Part shown: positions 1-8,662 of the stretch, piece by piece
Layout: each line of letters begins with the position of its first letter
How positions within the stretch are numbered: position 1 is the stretch's first letter
Source: Sphingobium nicotianae
GTDB lineage: Bacteria; Pseudomonadota; Alphaproteobacteria; Sphingomonadales; Sphingomonadaceae
Length of the DNA: 64,000 nt
NCBI RefSeq assembly: GCF_018603885.1
Contig: NZ_JAHGAW010000002.1
Location: 248,001 to 312,000, forward strand
Reading direction: 5' to 3'
Notes under the pieces: model-generated
The model's database searches: none
What the model saw: only the letters and a program-made list of their open reading frames with translations
Told to the model about the DNA's origin: nothing
Program-made: the position numbers and the translations under genes

Positions 1-1139
1 ACAATATCAACGACGAAGGCAATGAGGGCGCGGGCCTGCCGCTTGCCGAGAAGACCCTCGCCGAACGCCTCAAGCCGCTCGGTTATCGCAGCGCCGCGAT
101 CGGCAAATGGCATCAGGGCTCGGCGCGCCAATTCTACCCCACCAATCGCGGGTTCGACGAGTTTTTCGGCTTCCTCGCCGGCGAGACGGTCTATGTCGAC
201 CCCGCCACGCCGGGCATCGTCACCACGCCGACCAAGGCCGATGCGAACAAACCGCCCTTCACGCAGCGCCGTGGCAATGGCGTGATTGTCGAGGGCCCGG
301 ATGCCCGGTCGGTCGCCAATTTCGACAAATATCTCACGACCGAAATCACCGACCGCGCCGTCGATTTCATCGACCGGTCGGCGGGCAAGCCCTTCTTCGC
401 CTATGTTGCCTATAATGCGCCGCACTGGCCACTGCAGGTGCCGCAGGCCTATTATGATCGCTTCGCGCACATCAAGGATCCGGTCCGTCGCACCTATGTC
501 GCGATGATCGCGGCGATGGACGATGGTGTCGGCAAGATCCTCGACACGCTGGAGCGCAAGGGCGTGCGCGACGATACCATTATCGTCTTCCTGTCAGACA
601 ATGGTTGCCCGGAGCAGTTCGGCTTCTGCAATCCCGATCATCCCTGGTCGTGGGGCAAGTTCACCTATCTGGAGGGTGGCATCCGCGTGCCGTTCCTCTT
701 CTCCTGGCCGCGCCGCCTCAAGCCGGGCGGGATCGTCGACACGCCGGTGTCCTCGATGGACATCGTGCCGACCGTGCTGAAGGCCGCGCAGCCCAAGGCG
801 CCGCTGCCCAAGGGGCTGGACGGGCAGGATCTGCTCGCCAGCGCGCAGCATCCGCCGCGCACGCCGCGCATGCTGATCTGGGGGCAGGAGCCGGTCTTTG
901 CGGTGCGGCAGGGACCGCTCAAATTGTGGCGCTCGCAGGACTGGAACCAGACGCATCTGTACGACCTCGATAACGATCCGGCCGAGCGCACGGACCTGTC
1001 GGGAACGCAGGCCGAAGCACGCGAGCGCCTCGAGCGCGTGATGGAAGATTGGCGGGCAAAGCTGCCCAAGCCGCTCTGGCCCCTCCACACGACCCGCAAG
1101 GTGGTGGTCGACGGGCGCGAGACGGAATGGGTCTATTGA
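1..1139 (+). CDS. Type I sulfatase, 3' part (5' end outside window)
   Basis: The gene is open from the first base (reading frame from position 3) to the TGA at 1137-1139, leaving about 378 residues. The motif GKWHQG near the start of the visible part and a later VFLSDNG segment are the second conserved sulfatase signature and a metal-binding strand. The catalytic CxPSR segment would lie upstream and cannot be checked. Such enzymes hydrolyse sulfate esters of carbohydrates or aryl compounds, usually in the periplasm. The next sulfatase starts 19 bases after the stop, so the two are probably co-transcribed. The substrate cannot be read from the sequence, but the neighbours (FucP-like permease, GH3, more sulfatases) point to a sulfated glycan. 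Confidence 0.93.
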   Translation, partial: NINDEGNEGAGLPLAEKTLAERLKPLGYRSAAIGKWHQGSARQFYPTNRGFDEFFGFLAGETVYVDPATPGIVTTPTKADANKPPFTQRRGNGVIVEGPDARSVANFDKYLTTEITDRAVDFIDRSAGKPFFAYVAYNAPHWPLQVPQAYYDRFAHIKDPVRRTYVAMIAAMDDGVGKILDTLERKGVRDDTIIVFLSDNGCPEQFGFCNPDHPWSWGKFTYLEGGIRVPFLFSWPRRLKPGGIVDTPVSSMDIVPTVLKAAQPKAPLPKGLDGQDLLASAQHPPRTPRMLIWGQEPVFAVRQGPLKLWRSQDWNQTHLYDLDNDPAERTDLSGTQAEARERLERVMEDWRAKLPKPLWPLHTTRKVVVDGRETEWVY

Positions 1140-1158
1140 CCCGATGAAGGAGACGAGA

Positions 1159-2883
1159 ATGTCCAGACTGCGCCGGGCCTTCCGCGCCGCTACCCTTGCT
1201 GCTGTCGCGCTGGGGGCTACGATCAGCCCGGCGCCGGCCTGGACGAGGGACGCACCGCGCGCCGCGGCGCCTGCGGCTCCGGCCCAGCGCGCCCATCCGC
1301 GCAACATCATCTTCGTGCTGGTCGACGATCTTCGCTATGACGGGATGGGCTTCGTCCAGCAGGGCATCCGCACGCCGAACATCGATCGCATGGCGCGCGA
1401 GGGCAGCTATTTCCCCAATGCCGTCGTCACCTCCTCGCTCTGCTCGCCCAGCCGGGCAACGATCCTCACCGGCATGACCGCGCGCAATCATGGCGTGGTC
1501 GACAATAATCACAGCTCTGAAGAAGGGCTGACCTATTTCCCCCGCTATCTGCAGCAGGCGGGTTACCAGACCGCCTTCTTCGGCAAATGGCACATGGGCA
1601 GCGACAGCGATATGCCGCGCCCGGGCTTCAACAAATGGGTGAGCTTCAAGGGGCAGGGCTCCTACTGGCCGACGACCGGCGTGCCCGATGCCGCCAAGGC
1701 GGCCGGCACGGTCAATCAGCTCAATGTCGACGGCAAGGAGGTGGGCCAGACCGGCTATATCACCGACGAACTGACCGACTATGCGATGAGCTGGCTGGAG
1801 AAGGAGCGCAACCCCTCCAAGCCCTTCTTCCTCTATCTCAGCCACAAGGCGGTCCATTCCGATCCGCTGCCGCCGCCGCGCTATGCGCATCAATATGATG
1901 ATGCGAAGTTCGTGCTGCCGGCGAGCGCCGCCAACACGCCGGAAAATTATGCCGGCAAACCGATGTGGGTCTATAACCAGCGCAACAGCTGGCACGGCAT
2001 CAATTTCTTCTATCATGCCGACGTCAAGATGACCGACTATCTCAAATATTATTACGGCACGCTTTCTGCGGTCGACGACAGCCTCGGCCGCATCATGGCC
2101 TATCTGCGCAAGCATGGGCTGGAGAAGGACACGCTGGTCGTCTTCACCTCGGACAATGGTTTCCAGATCGGCGAGCATGGCCTCATCGACAAGCGCAATG
2201 CCTATCAGGCGTCGGTGCGCGTGCCGCTGGTGATGTGGGAGCCGGGCACGGTGCCGGCCGGCGCGGTAAACAAGGGCCGCGTGCGCAATCTGGATTTCGC
2301 GCCGACCTTCCTCGATATGGCGGGCGTCCAGAAGCCGGCCCAGTTCGAAGGGCAAAGCGCCTGGTCGCTCATCAACGGCGCGCTGCCGGCGCAGGAGTGG
2401 AAGCCGCAGGATTTCATCTATGAATATTATTGGGAGTATAATTTCCCGATGACGCCGGGCACCTTCGCGATCCAGCAGGGCGATCTCAAATATATTCAAT
2501 ATTATGGCGTCTATGATCTGGACGAGCTGTACGACCTCGCCAAGGATCCGGACGAGATGCGCAATCTCGTCAATGATCCGGCCTATGTGGACCGCAAGAT
2601 CGCAATGCGCGACGCGCTCTATGCGCAGCTGGCCGACCGCAACGGACGGCATGTCATTCCGTATGGCGAGCGTCAGTCGATCGGCGCGGTGCGGCGGCTG
2701 CGCGGTGGCCCCGGCGCCGCCCAATTCCCGGACGAATGGCTGATCGCGCCGAACCCAACCGACCGGTTCGACGACATCATGCCGGATAGTCCTGCCAAGG
2801 CGAAGGCGCATGCCGCCGGCCAGCCGCTCGTGCCGACCAAGCCGCTTGGCGAGGAACTCAAGCGTCAGGTCAACGGGCAATGA
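1159..2883 (+). CDS. Type I sulfatase, secreted, CSPSR motif
   Basis: The 574-residue product has a signal peptide followed by an Ala/Pro-rich linker, then IIFVLVDDLR (first metal-binding Asp pair). The CSPSR signature, whose Cys (about residue 95) is the residue converted to formylglycine, comes next, and then GKWHMG. The ATG at 1159 was chosen over the in-frame ATG at 1144 because AAGGAG at 1147-1152 sits 6 bases ahead of it and the signal peptide starts there. The stop overlaps the next start in an ATGA, so translation is probably coupled to the downstream sulfatase. The fold resembles iduronate-2-sulfatase and choline-sulfatase relatives; the exact substrate is unknown. It depends on a formylglycine-generating enzyme, which is encoded at 4840. 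Confidence 0.93.
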   Translation: MSRLRRAFRAATLAAVALGATISPAPAWTRDAPRAAAPAAPAQRAHPRNIIFVLVDDLRYDGMGFVQQGIRTPNIDRMAREGSYFPNAVVTSSLCSPSRATILTGMTARNHGVVDNNHSSEEGLTYFPRYLQQAGYQTAFFGKWHMGSDSDMPRPGFNKWVSFKGQGSYWPTTGVPDAAKAAGTVNQLNVDGKEVGQTGYITDELTDYAMSWLEKERNPSKPFFLYLSHKAVHSDPLPPPRYAHQYDDAKFVLPASAANTPENYAGKPMWVYNQRNSWHGINFFYHADVKMTDYLKYYYGTLSAVDDSLGRIMAYLRKHGLEKDTLVVFTSDNGFQIGEHGLIDKRNAYQASVRVPLVMWEPGTVPAGAVNKGRVRNLDFAPTFLDMAGVQKPAQFEGQSAWSLINGALPAQEWKPQDFIYEYYWEYNFPMTPGTFAIQQGDLKYIQYYGVYDLDELYDLAKDPDEMRNLVNDPAYVDRKIAMRDALYAQLADRNGRHVIPYGERQSIGAVRRLRGGPGAAQFPDEWLIAPNPTDRFDDIMPDSPAKAKAHAAGQPLVPTKPLGEELKRQVNGQ

Positions 2884-4790
2884 CGCGCGGGACGACGCTC
2901 TCGCGCCGGGCGATGCTGGGCAATATGGGCGCGCTTGCTGCCGCGGCGGCGGCCGCGCGCGCGACGGCGGCGCCAGCCGCGCGCCCGAATATCCTCTGGA
3001 TCGTGAGCGAGGATAATAATCCCTATGTCGGCGCCTATGGCGACAAGCTCGCCCATACGCCGACGATCGACGGGCTCGCGGCCAAGGGGCTGCTGTACCG
3101 CCATGTCTATTCCAATGCGCCGGTCTGCGCGCCGTCGCGCTTCGGCATCCTGACCGGCGTGTATCCGGAGAGCTGTGCACCGGCGAACCAGATGCGCGCG
3201 GTCGGCAAATTGCCCAAGGCGTTCCGCACCTATCCCGAGCTGCTGCGCGCGGCCGGCTATTTCTGCACCAACAACAGCAAGACCGATTATAATTGCGATG
3301 TCGATCCCAAGGCGATCTGGGACGAGCAGGGGGGCGAGAGCCATTGGCGCGGGCGTCGCGCCGGTCAGCCCTTCATGGCGGTCTTCAACTATGAGACCAC
3401 GCACGAGTCCCGCCTGTTCCAGCCGACCGCCGGCCGGGTGAAGCCGGAGATGGTGCGTATCCCTGCCTATCTGCCCGACACGCCAGGCATCCGGCGGGAT
3501 TATGCCAGCTATCATAATCTGATGGAGAAGATGGACGGGCAGCTCGCCGAGCGGCTGGCCGAGCTGGCGGCGGACGGGCTCGCCGAGGACACGATCGTCT
3601 TCCACTATTCCGACAATGGCGGCGTGCTGCCGCGCTCGAAGCGCTATTGCTACGAGGAGGGATTGCGCTGCGAGATGGTGGTCTATGTGCCGCCGAAATG
3701 GCAGCATCTCATGCCAGCGCGGCCCGGCAGCGAGATCGCGACGCCGGTCTCGTTCATCGATCTTGCGCCTACGCTCCTGTCGCTCGCCGGTATCGCCCAG
3801 CCCGCGCAGATGGTGGGCAAGCCCTTCCTTGGCGCGCGCCGCGCCAAGCCGCAGCGCTATGCCTTTGGCATGCGCAACCGCATGGACGAGCGGGTCGATT
3901 TCAGCCGCACGGTCACGGACGGCCGCTGGCGCTACATTCGCAACTATATGCCGCATCGTCCCTGGGGCCAGCATCAGGCGTTCGAATGGCTGGCGAAAGG
4001 CTATCAGGACTGGGAAGCGGCCCACCGCGCCGGCACGCTGAACCCGGTGCAGGATCGCTTCTTCCAGACCAAGCCCTACGAGGAGCTGTACGATCTCGCC
4101 GCCGATCCGGACGAGATCCGCAATCTCGCCGGGGACGCTGCTGCTGCCCCGATGCTCGCGACGCTGCGCAAGGCGCTCGATGCGCATATGCTCGCCATCA
4201 ACGATAATGGTTTCTTGCCCGAGGGCATGGCCGGCGAGGGTTATGTCGAGAGTCGCGACCGGCGGGTCTATCCGCTCGCGGATGTGATGGCGCTGGGCGC
4301 CGTCGCGGCGCGGGGCGATGCCGCCGATCTGCCGCGCCTCGTCGCCGGCCTGTCCCATGCAACGTCGGTGATGCGCTATTGGGCAGCGACCGGCCTGCTG
4401 ATCCTCGGCGCCAAGGCTGCCGCCGCGCGCCCGGCATTGGCGCAGGCGATGCAGAGCGACACCTCGCCCCATGTCCGCATCGTCGCGGCTGAGGCGCTGT
4501 GCCGGCTGGGCGACGCGCCCGATGCCGTCGCGGCGCTGATCGCGCTCTCCGGCGATCAGGCACCGAGCTGGCAAGTGCAACTCCACGCGCTCAATGCGCT
4601 CTGCTTCATCGGCGACGCGGCGCAGCCGGCGCTGCCGGTTGCGCGGCAAGTCGCGCAGGGCGACCAGGAATATCTGCGCAGCCTCGGCCGCTATCTGATC
4701 GCGACCCTGACCGGCAGCTATACCCCCGCCAGCCCGATCTTCGATTATGAGCATATGATGGAGCAGGTGCGCAAAGGGAAGTTCGGTTGA
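2880..4790 (+). CDS. Type I sulfatase with C-terminal HEAT-like repeats
   Basis: The 636-residue protein starts in an ATGA overlap with the previous sulfatase. It opens with a twin-arginine-like segment (LSRRAML) and an Ala-rich signal. The catalytic domain shows NILWIVSEDNN for metal binding and the formylglycine motif CAPSR, with Cys at about residue 83. It is related to heparan N-sulfatase (sulfamidase)-like enzymes. From about residue 455 to 620 the sequence becomes an Ala/Leu-rich helical solenoid with repeating pattern, such as HVRIVAAEALCRLGDAPDAV, typical of HEAT or PBS-lyase-like repeats. The repeat tail probably binds a partner protein or a polysaccharide; that is inference. The next gene, 49 bases on, is the sulfatase-activating enzyme. 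Confidence 0.92.
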   Translation: MTRGTTLSRRAMLGNMGALAAAAAAARATAAPAARPNILWIVSEDNNPYVGAYGDKLAHTPTIDGLAAKGLLYRHVYSNAPVCAPSRFGILTGVYPESCAPANQMRAVGKLPKAFRTYPELLRAAGYFCTNNSKTDYNCDVDPKAIWDEQGGESHWRGRRAGQPFMAVFNYETTHESRLFQPTAGRVKPEMVRIPAYLPDTPGIRRDYASYHNLMEKMDGQLAERLAELAADGLAEDTIVFHYSDNGGVLPRSKRYCYEEGLRCEMVVYVPPKWQHLMPARPGSEIATPVSFIDLAPTLLSLAGIAQPAQMVGKPFLGARRAKPQRYAFGMRNRMDERVDFSRTVTDGRWRYIRNYMPHRPWGQHQAFEWLAKGYQDWEAAHRAGTLNPVQDRFFQTKPYEELYDLAADPDEIRNLAGDAAAAPMLATLRKALDAHMLAINDNGFLPEGMAGEGYVESRDRRVYPLADVMALGAVAARGDAADLPRLVAGLSHATSVMRYWAATGLLILGAKAAAARPALAQAMQSDTSPHVRIVAAEALCRLGDAPDAVAALIALSGDQAPSWQVQLHALNALCFIGDAAQPALPVARQVAQGDQEYLRSLGRYLIATLTGSYTPASPIFDYEHMMEQVRKGKFG

Positions 4791-4839
4791 CGCTGATCGA
4801 CTGCTGGCGATCCGTCGCGCAAGGCCATAGGATGGCGGC

Positions 4840-5808
4840 ATGACAGTGCAGCAACGGACCAGTCCTGCCTCCACGCACGATGGAATGCGCTTCATTCCGC
4901 GCGGCACCTTCACCATGGGCTCGGAGCGCTTCTATCCCGAGGAAGCGCCGCTGCGCCGGGTGAAGATCGAGGCCTATTGGATCGACGAAACGCCGGTCAC
5001 CAATGCCCAGTTCGCCTGTTTCGTGGCGGAGACCGGGCATGTTACGCTCGCGGAGATCGCGCCCGATCCCAAGGACTATCCCGGCATGCTTCCCGGCATG
5101 GACCAGCCCGGATCGTTGGTCTTCCACCAGCCTTCGGTGCCGGTCGGCACTGGCGATCCTGGCGCCTGGTGGCATTTCGTCTTCGGGGCGGACTGGCGCC
5201 ACCCACTCGGGCCAGACAGTGATCTGGATGGCTTGGCCGATCATCCGGTCGTGCATGTCGCCTATGCCGATGCGCTGGCCTATGCCAAATGGGCGGGCAA
5301 GGCGCTGCCGACCGAGGCGGAATTCGAATATGCCGCGCGCGGCGGCCATGACGAGTGGGACTATGCCTGGGGCGACGAACTCGCGCCCGAGGGACGCATG
5401 CTCGCCAATTACTGGCAGGGCATCTTCCCCAACACGAATGATTTGCTGGACGGCTGGGCACGGACGTCGCCGGTGCGCAGCTTCCCGGCAAACGACCATG
5501 GCCTGTACGACATGATCGGCAATGTCTGGGAATGGACACAGGACTGGTGGGCGCAACCGGCCGTGCTCAAGAAGAAGGGCGACAAGCAGAACTGCTGCTC
5601 GCTCAACAATCCGCGCGGCGGCACTCTGCGTGAGAGTTTCGACCCCGATCAGCCGCAGGTCCGCATCGGCCGTAAGGTGTTGAAGGGCGGCTCGCATCTC
5701 TGCGCCGAGAATTATTGCCAGCGCTATCGCCCGGCGGCGCGCCATCCCGAGATGATCGACACCTCGACAACGCATATCGGCTTTCGCTGCGTCATCCGGG
5801 GCCAGTGA
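4840..5808 (+). CDS. Formylglycine-generating enzyme (sulfatase activator)
   Basis: The 322-residue protein belongs to the FGE/SUMF1 family, which oxidises the active-site Cys of sulfatases to formylglycine using O2 and copper. The N-terminus reads GMRFIPRGTFTMGSERF, followed by WIDETPVTNAQF and GNVWEWTQDWW, all typical of the C-type-lectin-like FGE fold. Both catalytic cysteines are present in [12 protein letters not shown] (C288 and C293), so this is not one of the many cysteine-less FGE-fold proteins. No signal peptide is seen, so it would act before export of the sulfatases. It lies in the same direction as the three upstream sulfatases and is the only intact copy in the window. Confidence 0.94.
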   Translation: MTVQQRTSPASTHDGMRFIPRGTFTMGSERFYPEEAPLRRVKIEAYWIDETPVTNAQFACFVAETGHVTLAEIAPDPKDYPGMLPGMDQPGSLVFHQPSVPVGTGDPGAWWHFVFGADWRHPLGPDSDLDGLADHPVVHVAYADALAYAKWAGKALPTEAEFEYAARGGHDEWDYAWGDELAPEGRMLANYWQGIFPNTNDLLDGWARTSPVRSFPANDHGLYDMIGNVWEWTQDWWAQPAVLKKKGDKQNCCSLNNPRGGTLRESFDPDQPQVRIGRKVLKGGSHLCAENYCQRYRPAARHPEMIDTSTTHIGFRCVIRGQ

Positions 5809-5809
5809 A

Positions 5810-5829
5810 GCCCCGGGTCAGTGCGGGGC
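5810..5829. terminator. Hairpin between convergent FGE and sulfatase genes
   Basis: GCCCCG at 5810-5815 pairs with CGGGGC at 5824-5829. The stem lies between the stop codons of two convergent genes and overlaps the end of the minus-strand sulfatase. No run of T follows on either strand, so it is only a weak candidate for a bidirectional terminator. Confidence 0.3.
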
Positions 5830-7206
5830 CGCGCCGCCGCCCTTGAGCCAGGGCGCGAAGATGGTGGTCGGCCCCTGCCGCATCGGATCGAAGGTGGCGC
5901 GTGCCCGGCCCATCCGCGCCTGCATCGCCGCCAAGATGTCGGGATGGCGGCTCGCCACCGAATAGCGCTCGGATCGGTCGACGCGCATGTCGTAGAGCTG
6001 CGGATAGCCGCGCCCCTCCAGACCGAACAGCATGCCGCGATAATAGGCCGCGACGCTATATTTCCAGTCTTGCGTGCGCACCGCCACGACATCCTCGTCG
6101 TTGAACAGCAGCAATTCACTGTGCGGCGTCGCGCCGCCGCGCGTCAGCATGTCCGATATGTCGAGCCCGTCCAGCGTCACGCCCTGTGGCGCGGGCAGGC
6201 CCGCCATGGCGCAGAAGGTCGGCAGGAAGTCGATGCTCATCCCGATCGCGTTGGATTTGCGGCCGGCCGGCACGGTGCCGGGCTGCCAAGCGAGCATCGG
6301 CACGCGATAGCCGCCATCATAGCCGCCGCCGCCCTTGCGCTGACGCAGGTCGCCGGCCGATCCCTCGAACCAGGGGCCATTGTCCGACGTGAACAGCACC
6401 AGCGTGTCATTCTCGATCTTCAATTCCCGCAACAGGGCGAGAAGCCGGCCAACGATTGCATCAATCTCCTCGACGACATCGCCATAATCGCCAGCCGCGC
6501 TGCGCCCCTTATAGTCGGCGCTCGGCTCGCTCGGCAGATGCGGTCCGCTGAGCGCCAGATCGAGGAAGAAGGGGCGTTGCGCATTGGCGCGGATGAAGCG
6601 CTCGGCCTGGCCGTAAAATTGCTGCTGGAGATCGGCGATGTCGGGCTTCTCGATCACCGTCTTGACCGCGTCCGGGCTGCTGCTCTCATATACGGAGAGC
6701 GGCACCATATCGTGGCTGTAGGGCAGGCCGTAGAAATAGTCGAAGCCATGCTTGGTCGGCGGCCAGTAGGGCGCGGTGTGGCCCAGATGCCATTTGCCGA
6801 TGAGCGCGCTCTTGTGGGTCTGCTTGAGCGCCTCGGGGATGGTCACTTCGGAGAGCGGCAGGCCGCGTGCCTCATCCTGCATGATGACGCCCTTGGCGAG
6901 GCCGGTGCGGATCGGATAGCGGCCGGTCAGCAGGCCGGCGCGCGAGGGTGTGCAGAGGTTCGCGCTGGCATAGAAGTCGGTAAAAACTGTGCCCTCCGCC
7001 GCCATCCGGTCGAGATTGGGCGTCTTGACCAGATCCGCGCCATTGGCGCCGATATCGCCAAAGCCGAGATCGTCGCAGAAGACGACGATGAAATTGGGCA
7101 CGCGCTTGGGCACGGAGCGGGCGAGGGCCGGCCCGGCCAGCGGGAGGACCGCGCCTGCCAGCAGGCTTTTGAGAAGCCGACGCCGGCTCGTCTGCGCATT
7201 GCTCAT
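5818..7206 (-). CDS. Type I sulfatase, Tat-type signal, CTPSR motif
   Basis: The 462-residue protein starts MSNAQTSRRRLLKSLLAG, a classical twin-arginine signal, so it is exported folded, after formylglycine formation in the cytoplasm. It has FIVVFCDDLGFGD for metal binding, CTPSRAGLLTG with the formylglycine Cys at about residue 85, and GKWHLG. The overall layout resembles arylsulfatase A and N-acetylgalactosamine-6-sulfatase relatives. The ATG at 7206 was preferred over an upstream in-frame ATG at 7257 because GGGAGAG precedes it and the Tat signal begins there. It is divergent from the LacI regulator gene at 7444, and a candidate operator lies between them at 7296-7309, so control by that regulator is likely. 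Confidence 0.94.
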   Translation of the reverse strand: MSNAQTSRRRLLKSLLAGAVLPLAGPALARSVPKRVPNFIVVFCDDLGFGDIGANGADLVKTPNLDRMAAEGTVFTDFYASANLCTPSRAGLLTGRYPIRTGLAKGVIMQDEARGLPLSEVTIPEALKQTHKSALIGKWHLGHTAPYWPPTKHGFDYFYGLPYSHDMVPLSVYESSSPDAVKTVIEKPDIADLQQQFYGQAERFIRANAQRPFFLDLALSGPHLPSEPSADYKGRSAAGDYGDVVEEIDAIVGRLLALLRELKIENDTLVLFTSDNGPWFEGSAGDLRQRKGGGGYDGGYRVPMLAWQPGTVPAGRKSNAIGMSIDFLPTFCAMAGLPAPQGVTLDGLDISDMLTRGGATPHSELLLFNDEDVVAVRTQDWKYSVAAYYRGMLFGLEGRGYPQLYDMRVDRSERYSVASRHPDILAAMQARMGRARATFDPMRQGPTTIFAPWLKGGGAAPH

Positions 7207-7295
7207 CCCATCTCTCCCTTGTCGCCGCGGGCAGCCGGGTCGCGTCGCGGGATGCACGCGCTAGGATGCTCTCATCATGCGGACTATGCAAAAAG

Positions 7296-7309
7296 TGACA
7301 TCGCTGTCA
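7296..7309. promoter_or_regulatory. Candidate LacI-family operator (imperfect palindrome)
   Basis: TGACATCGCTGTCA is a near-perfect palindrome with one mismatched pair. It lies between the divergent sulfatase and lacI-type genes and is followed by ATT. The same GACA-N-CGCTGTCAATT core recurs at 8601 ahead of the permease gene. A shared CG-centred palindrome at both promoters of one locus is what a local LacI-family regulator would recognise. Confidence 0.6.
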
Positions 7310-7443
7310 ATTGATCTGGCCGCCTTTGTCGATTATGCGATGGGCACGGGACATCGGCATGCACCTTTTCCAGGAGGGAGGAGCGGTGCATTACCGATCG
7401 CGGGCCATCCTGCAACAAGGGTGGCCCGGCTACTGGAGAGACG

Positions 7444-8457
7444 ATGAGAAAAGCCAATATTGCCGATGTCGCGCTGCGAGCGGGGGTTTCGACCAAGAGC
7501 GTTTCGCGCGTTTTGAACGACGAGCCCAATGTGCGCCCGCAGATGCGCGCCAAGATCGAGGAAGCGATCGAGGCGCTGGGCTACAAGCCCGATCTTGCCG
7601 CGCGCTCGCTCTCGTCGGGGCGGTCCTTCATCATCGGCCTGCTGTTCGACAATCCCAGCCCCAATTACACCATGAAGGTGCTGCAAGGCACGCTCGATGC
7701 CTGCCATCAGGCCGGCTATCAGCTCGTGATCGAGAATGTCGATACCGCCAGCCCCACTATCGGCCAGGCGATGGAGGCGATGCTGCAGCATCGGCGGATG
7801 GACGGCATGGTGGTGACGCCGCCGGCGACGGACAGCCCGGCCGTGCTGGATGCGCTGGAGCGCGCCAACCTGCCCTATGTGCGGATCGCGCCCAATAAAT
7901 TTCCCGGCCGCTCGATGACCGTCTCGGCCGACGATCAGGCGGCCGTTTCGGATGTCGTGCGGCATTTGTGGAATCTGGGGCATCGTCGGTTCGGCTTCGT
8001 CGGTGGTCCCGCGTCTCACGGCGCGAGCATGTGGCGGCACGACGGCTTCTTTGCCGCGCTGGCCGAGCGTGGTGTCGAGCCGGGCGAGATCCAGGAGGCG
8101 GAAGGGGACTTCACCTTCACTTCCGGCATCGGGGCGGGGCGCCAATTGCTGCGAGCAGAGCCGCGCCTGACCGCGATCTTCGCCGCCAATGACGATATGG
8201 CGGCCGGCATCTTCACCGCCGCCGCACAACTCGGCATCAAGATACCGGACATGCTCTCCGTCGTCGGCTTCGACGATAGCTGGATCGCCAAGAGCGTCTG
8301 GCCGGAACTGACGACCATGCACCAGCCGATCGCGGAAATGGCACATATCGCGGTGCGCACCCTGATCGCCTCGCGCAACGGCAAGGCCGTGAAAGAGCCG
8401 GCGCCGCAGAATTGCCATCTCATCGTGCGTGGCTCGGCGGGGCCGGTCGGGCAATAG
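7444..8457 (+). CDS. LacI-family transcriptional regulator
   Basis: The 337-residue protein begins with a textbook LacI helix-turn-helix, NIADVALRAGVSTKSVSRVLN, covering residues 4-24. The hinge helix (YKPDLAARSLSSGRS) and a periplasmic-binding-protein-like sugar-sensing domain with FIIGLLFDNPSP follow. It would repress the neighbouring sulfatase, permease and glycosidase genes until a sugar released from the polysaccharide binds. GGAGAG stands 6 bases before the ATG. Two similar palindromes flank the gene at 7296 and 8601. The inducer is not known; the FucP-type transporter suggests a fucose, galactose or related monosaccharide or oligosaccharide. Confidence 0.95.
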   Translation: MRKANIADVALRAGVSTKSVSRVLNDEPNVRPQMRAKIEEAIEALGYKPDLAARSLSSGRSFIIGLLFDNPSPNYTMKVLQGTLDACHQAGYQLVIENVDTASPTIGQAMEAMLQHRRMDGMVVTPPATDSPAVLDALERANLPYVRIAPNKFPGRSMTVSADDQAAVSDVVRHLWNLGHRRFGFVGGPASHGASMWRHDGFFAALAERGVEPGEIQEAEGDFTFTSGIGAGRQLLRAEPRLTAIFAANDDMAAGIFTAAAQLGIKIPDMLSVVGFDDSWIAKSVWPELTTMHQPIAEMAHIAVRTLIASRNGKAVKEPAPQNCHLIVRGSAGPVGQ

Positions 8458-8600
8458 CGGATCGGCCTCCGTCGCGGCTTTGGAGGCCGCGCGCGGGGCG
8501 GGGCCGCGCTCTATCTCGGACAGGCGCCGAGGCGGATCATGTTGATCCCAGTCGGATGAAGGCCTTCAAGCCGGGGCAATCTATCAGCAACGCCCCGATA

Positions 8601-8612
8601 GACAGCGCTGTC
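8601..8612. promoter_or_regulatory. Candidate LacI-family operator (perfect palindrome)
   Basis: GACAGCGCTGTC is a perfect 12-base palindrome about 50 bases ahead of the FucP-type permease start. It shares the CGCTGTCAATT right half with the site at 7296-7309. CG-centred 14-base palindromes of this form are typical LacI/GalR-family operators. Confidence 0.65.
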
Positions 8613-8662
8613 AATTTCGGGCATCAGAGTTGCCAGACCATAATCAGGGGAGGCATGACGAC

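Noticed and set aside
919..3180. Very long minus-strand open frame (753 codons) opposite the sulfatases
   Set aside because: It is antisense to genes with clear sulfatase motifs; its sequence is Arg/Ala/Ile-rich without any family pattern, a usual effect of high GC at third positions.
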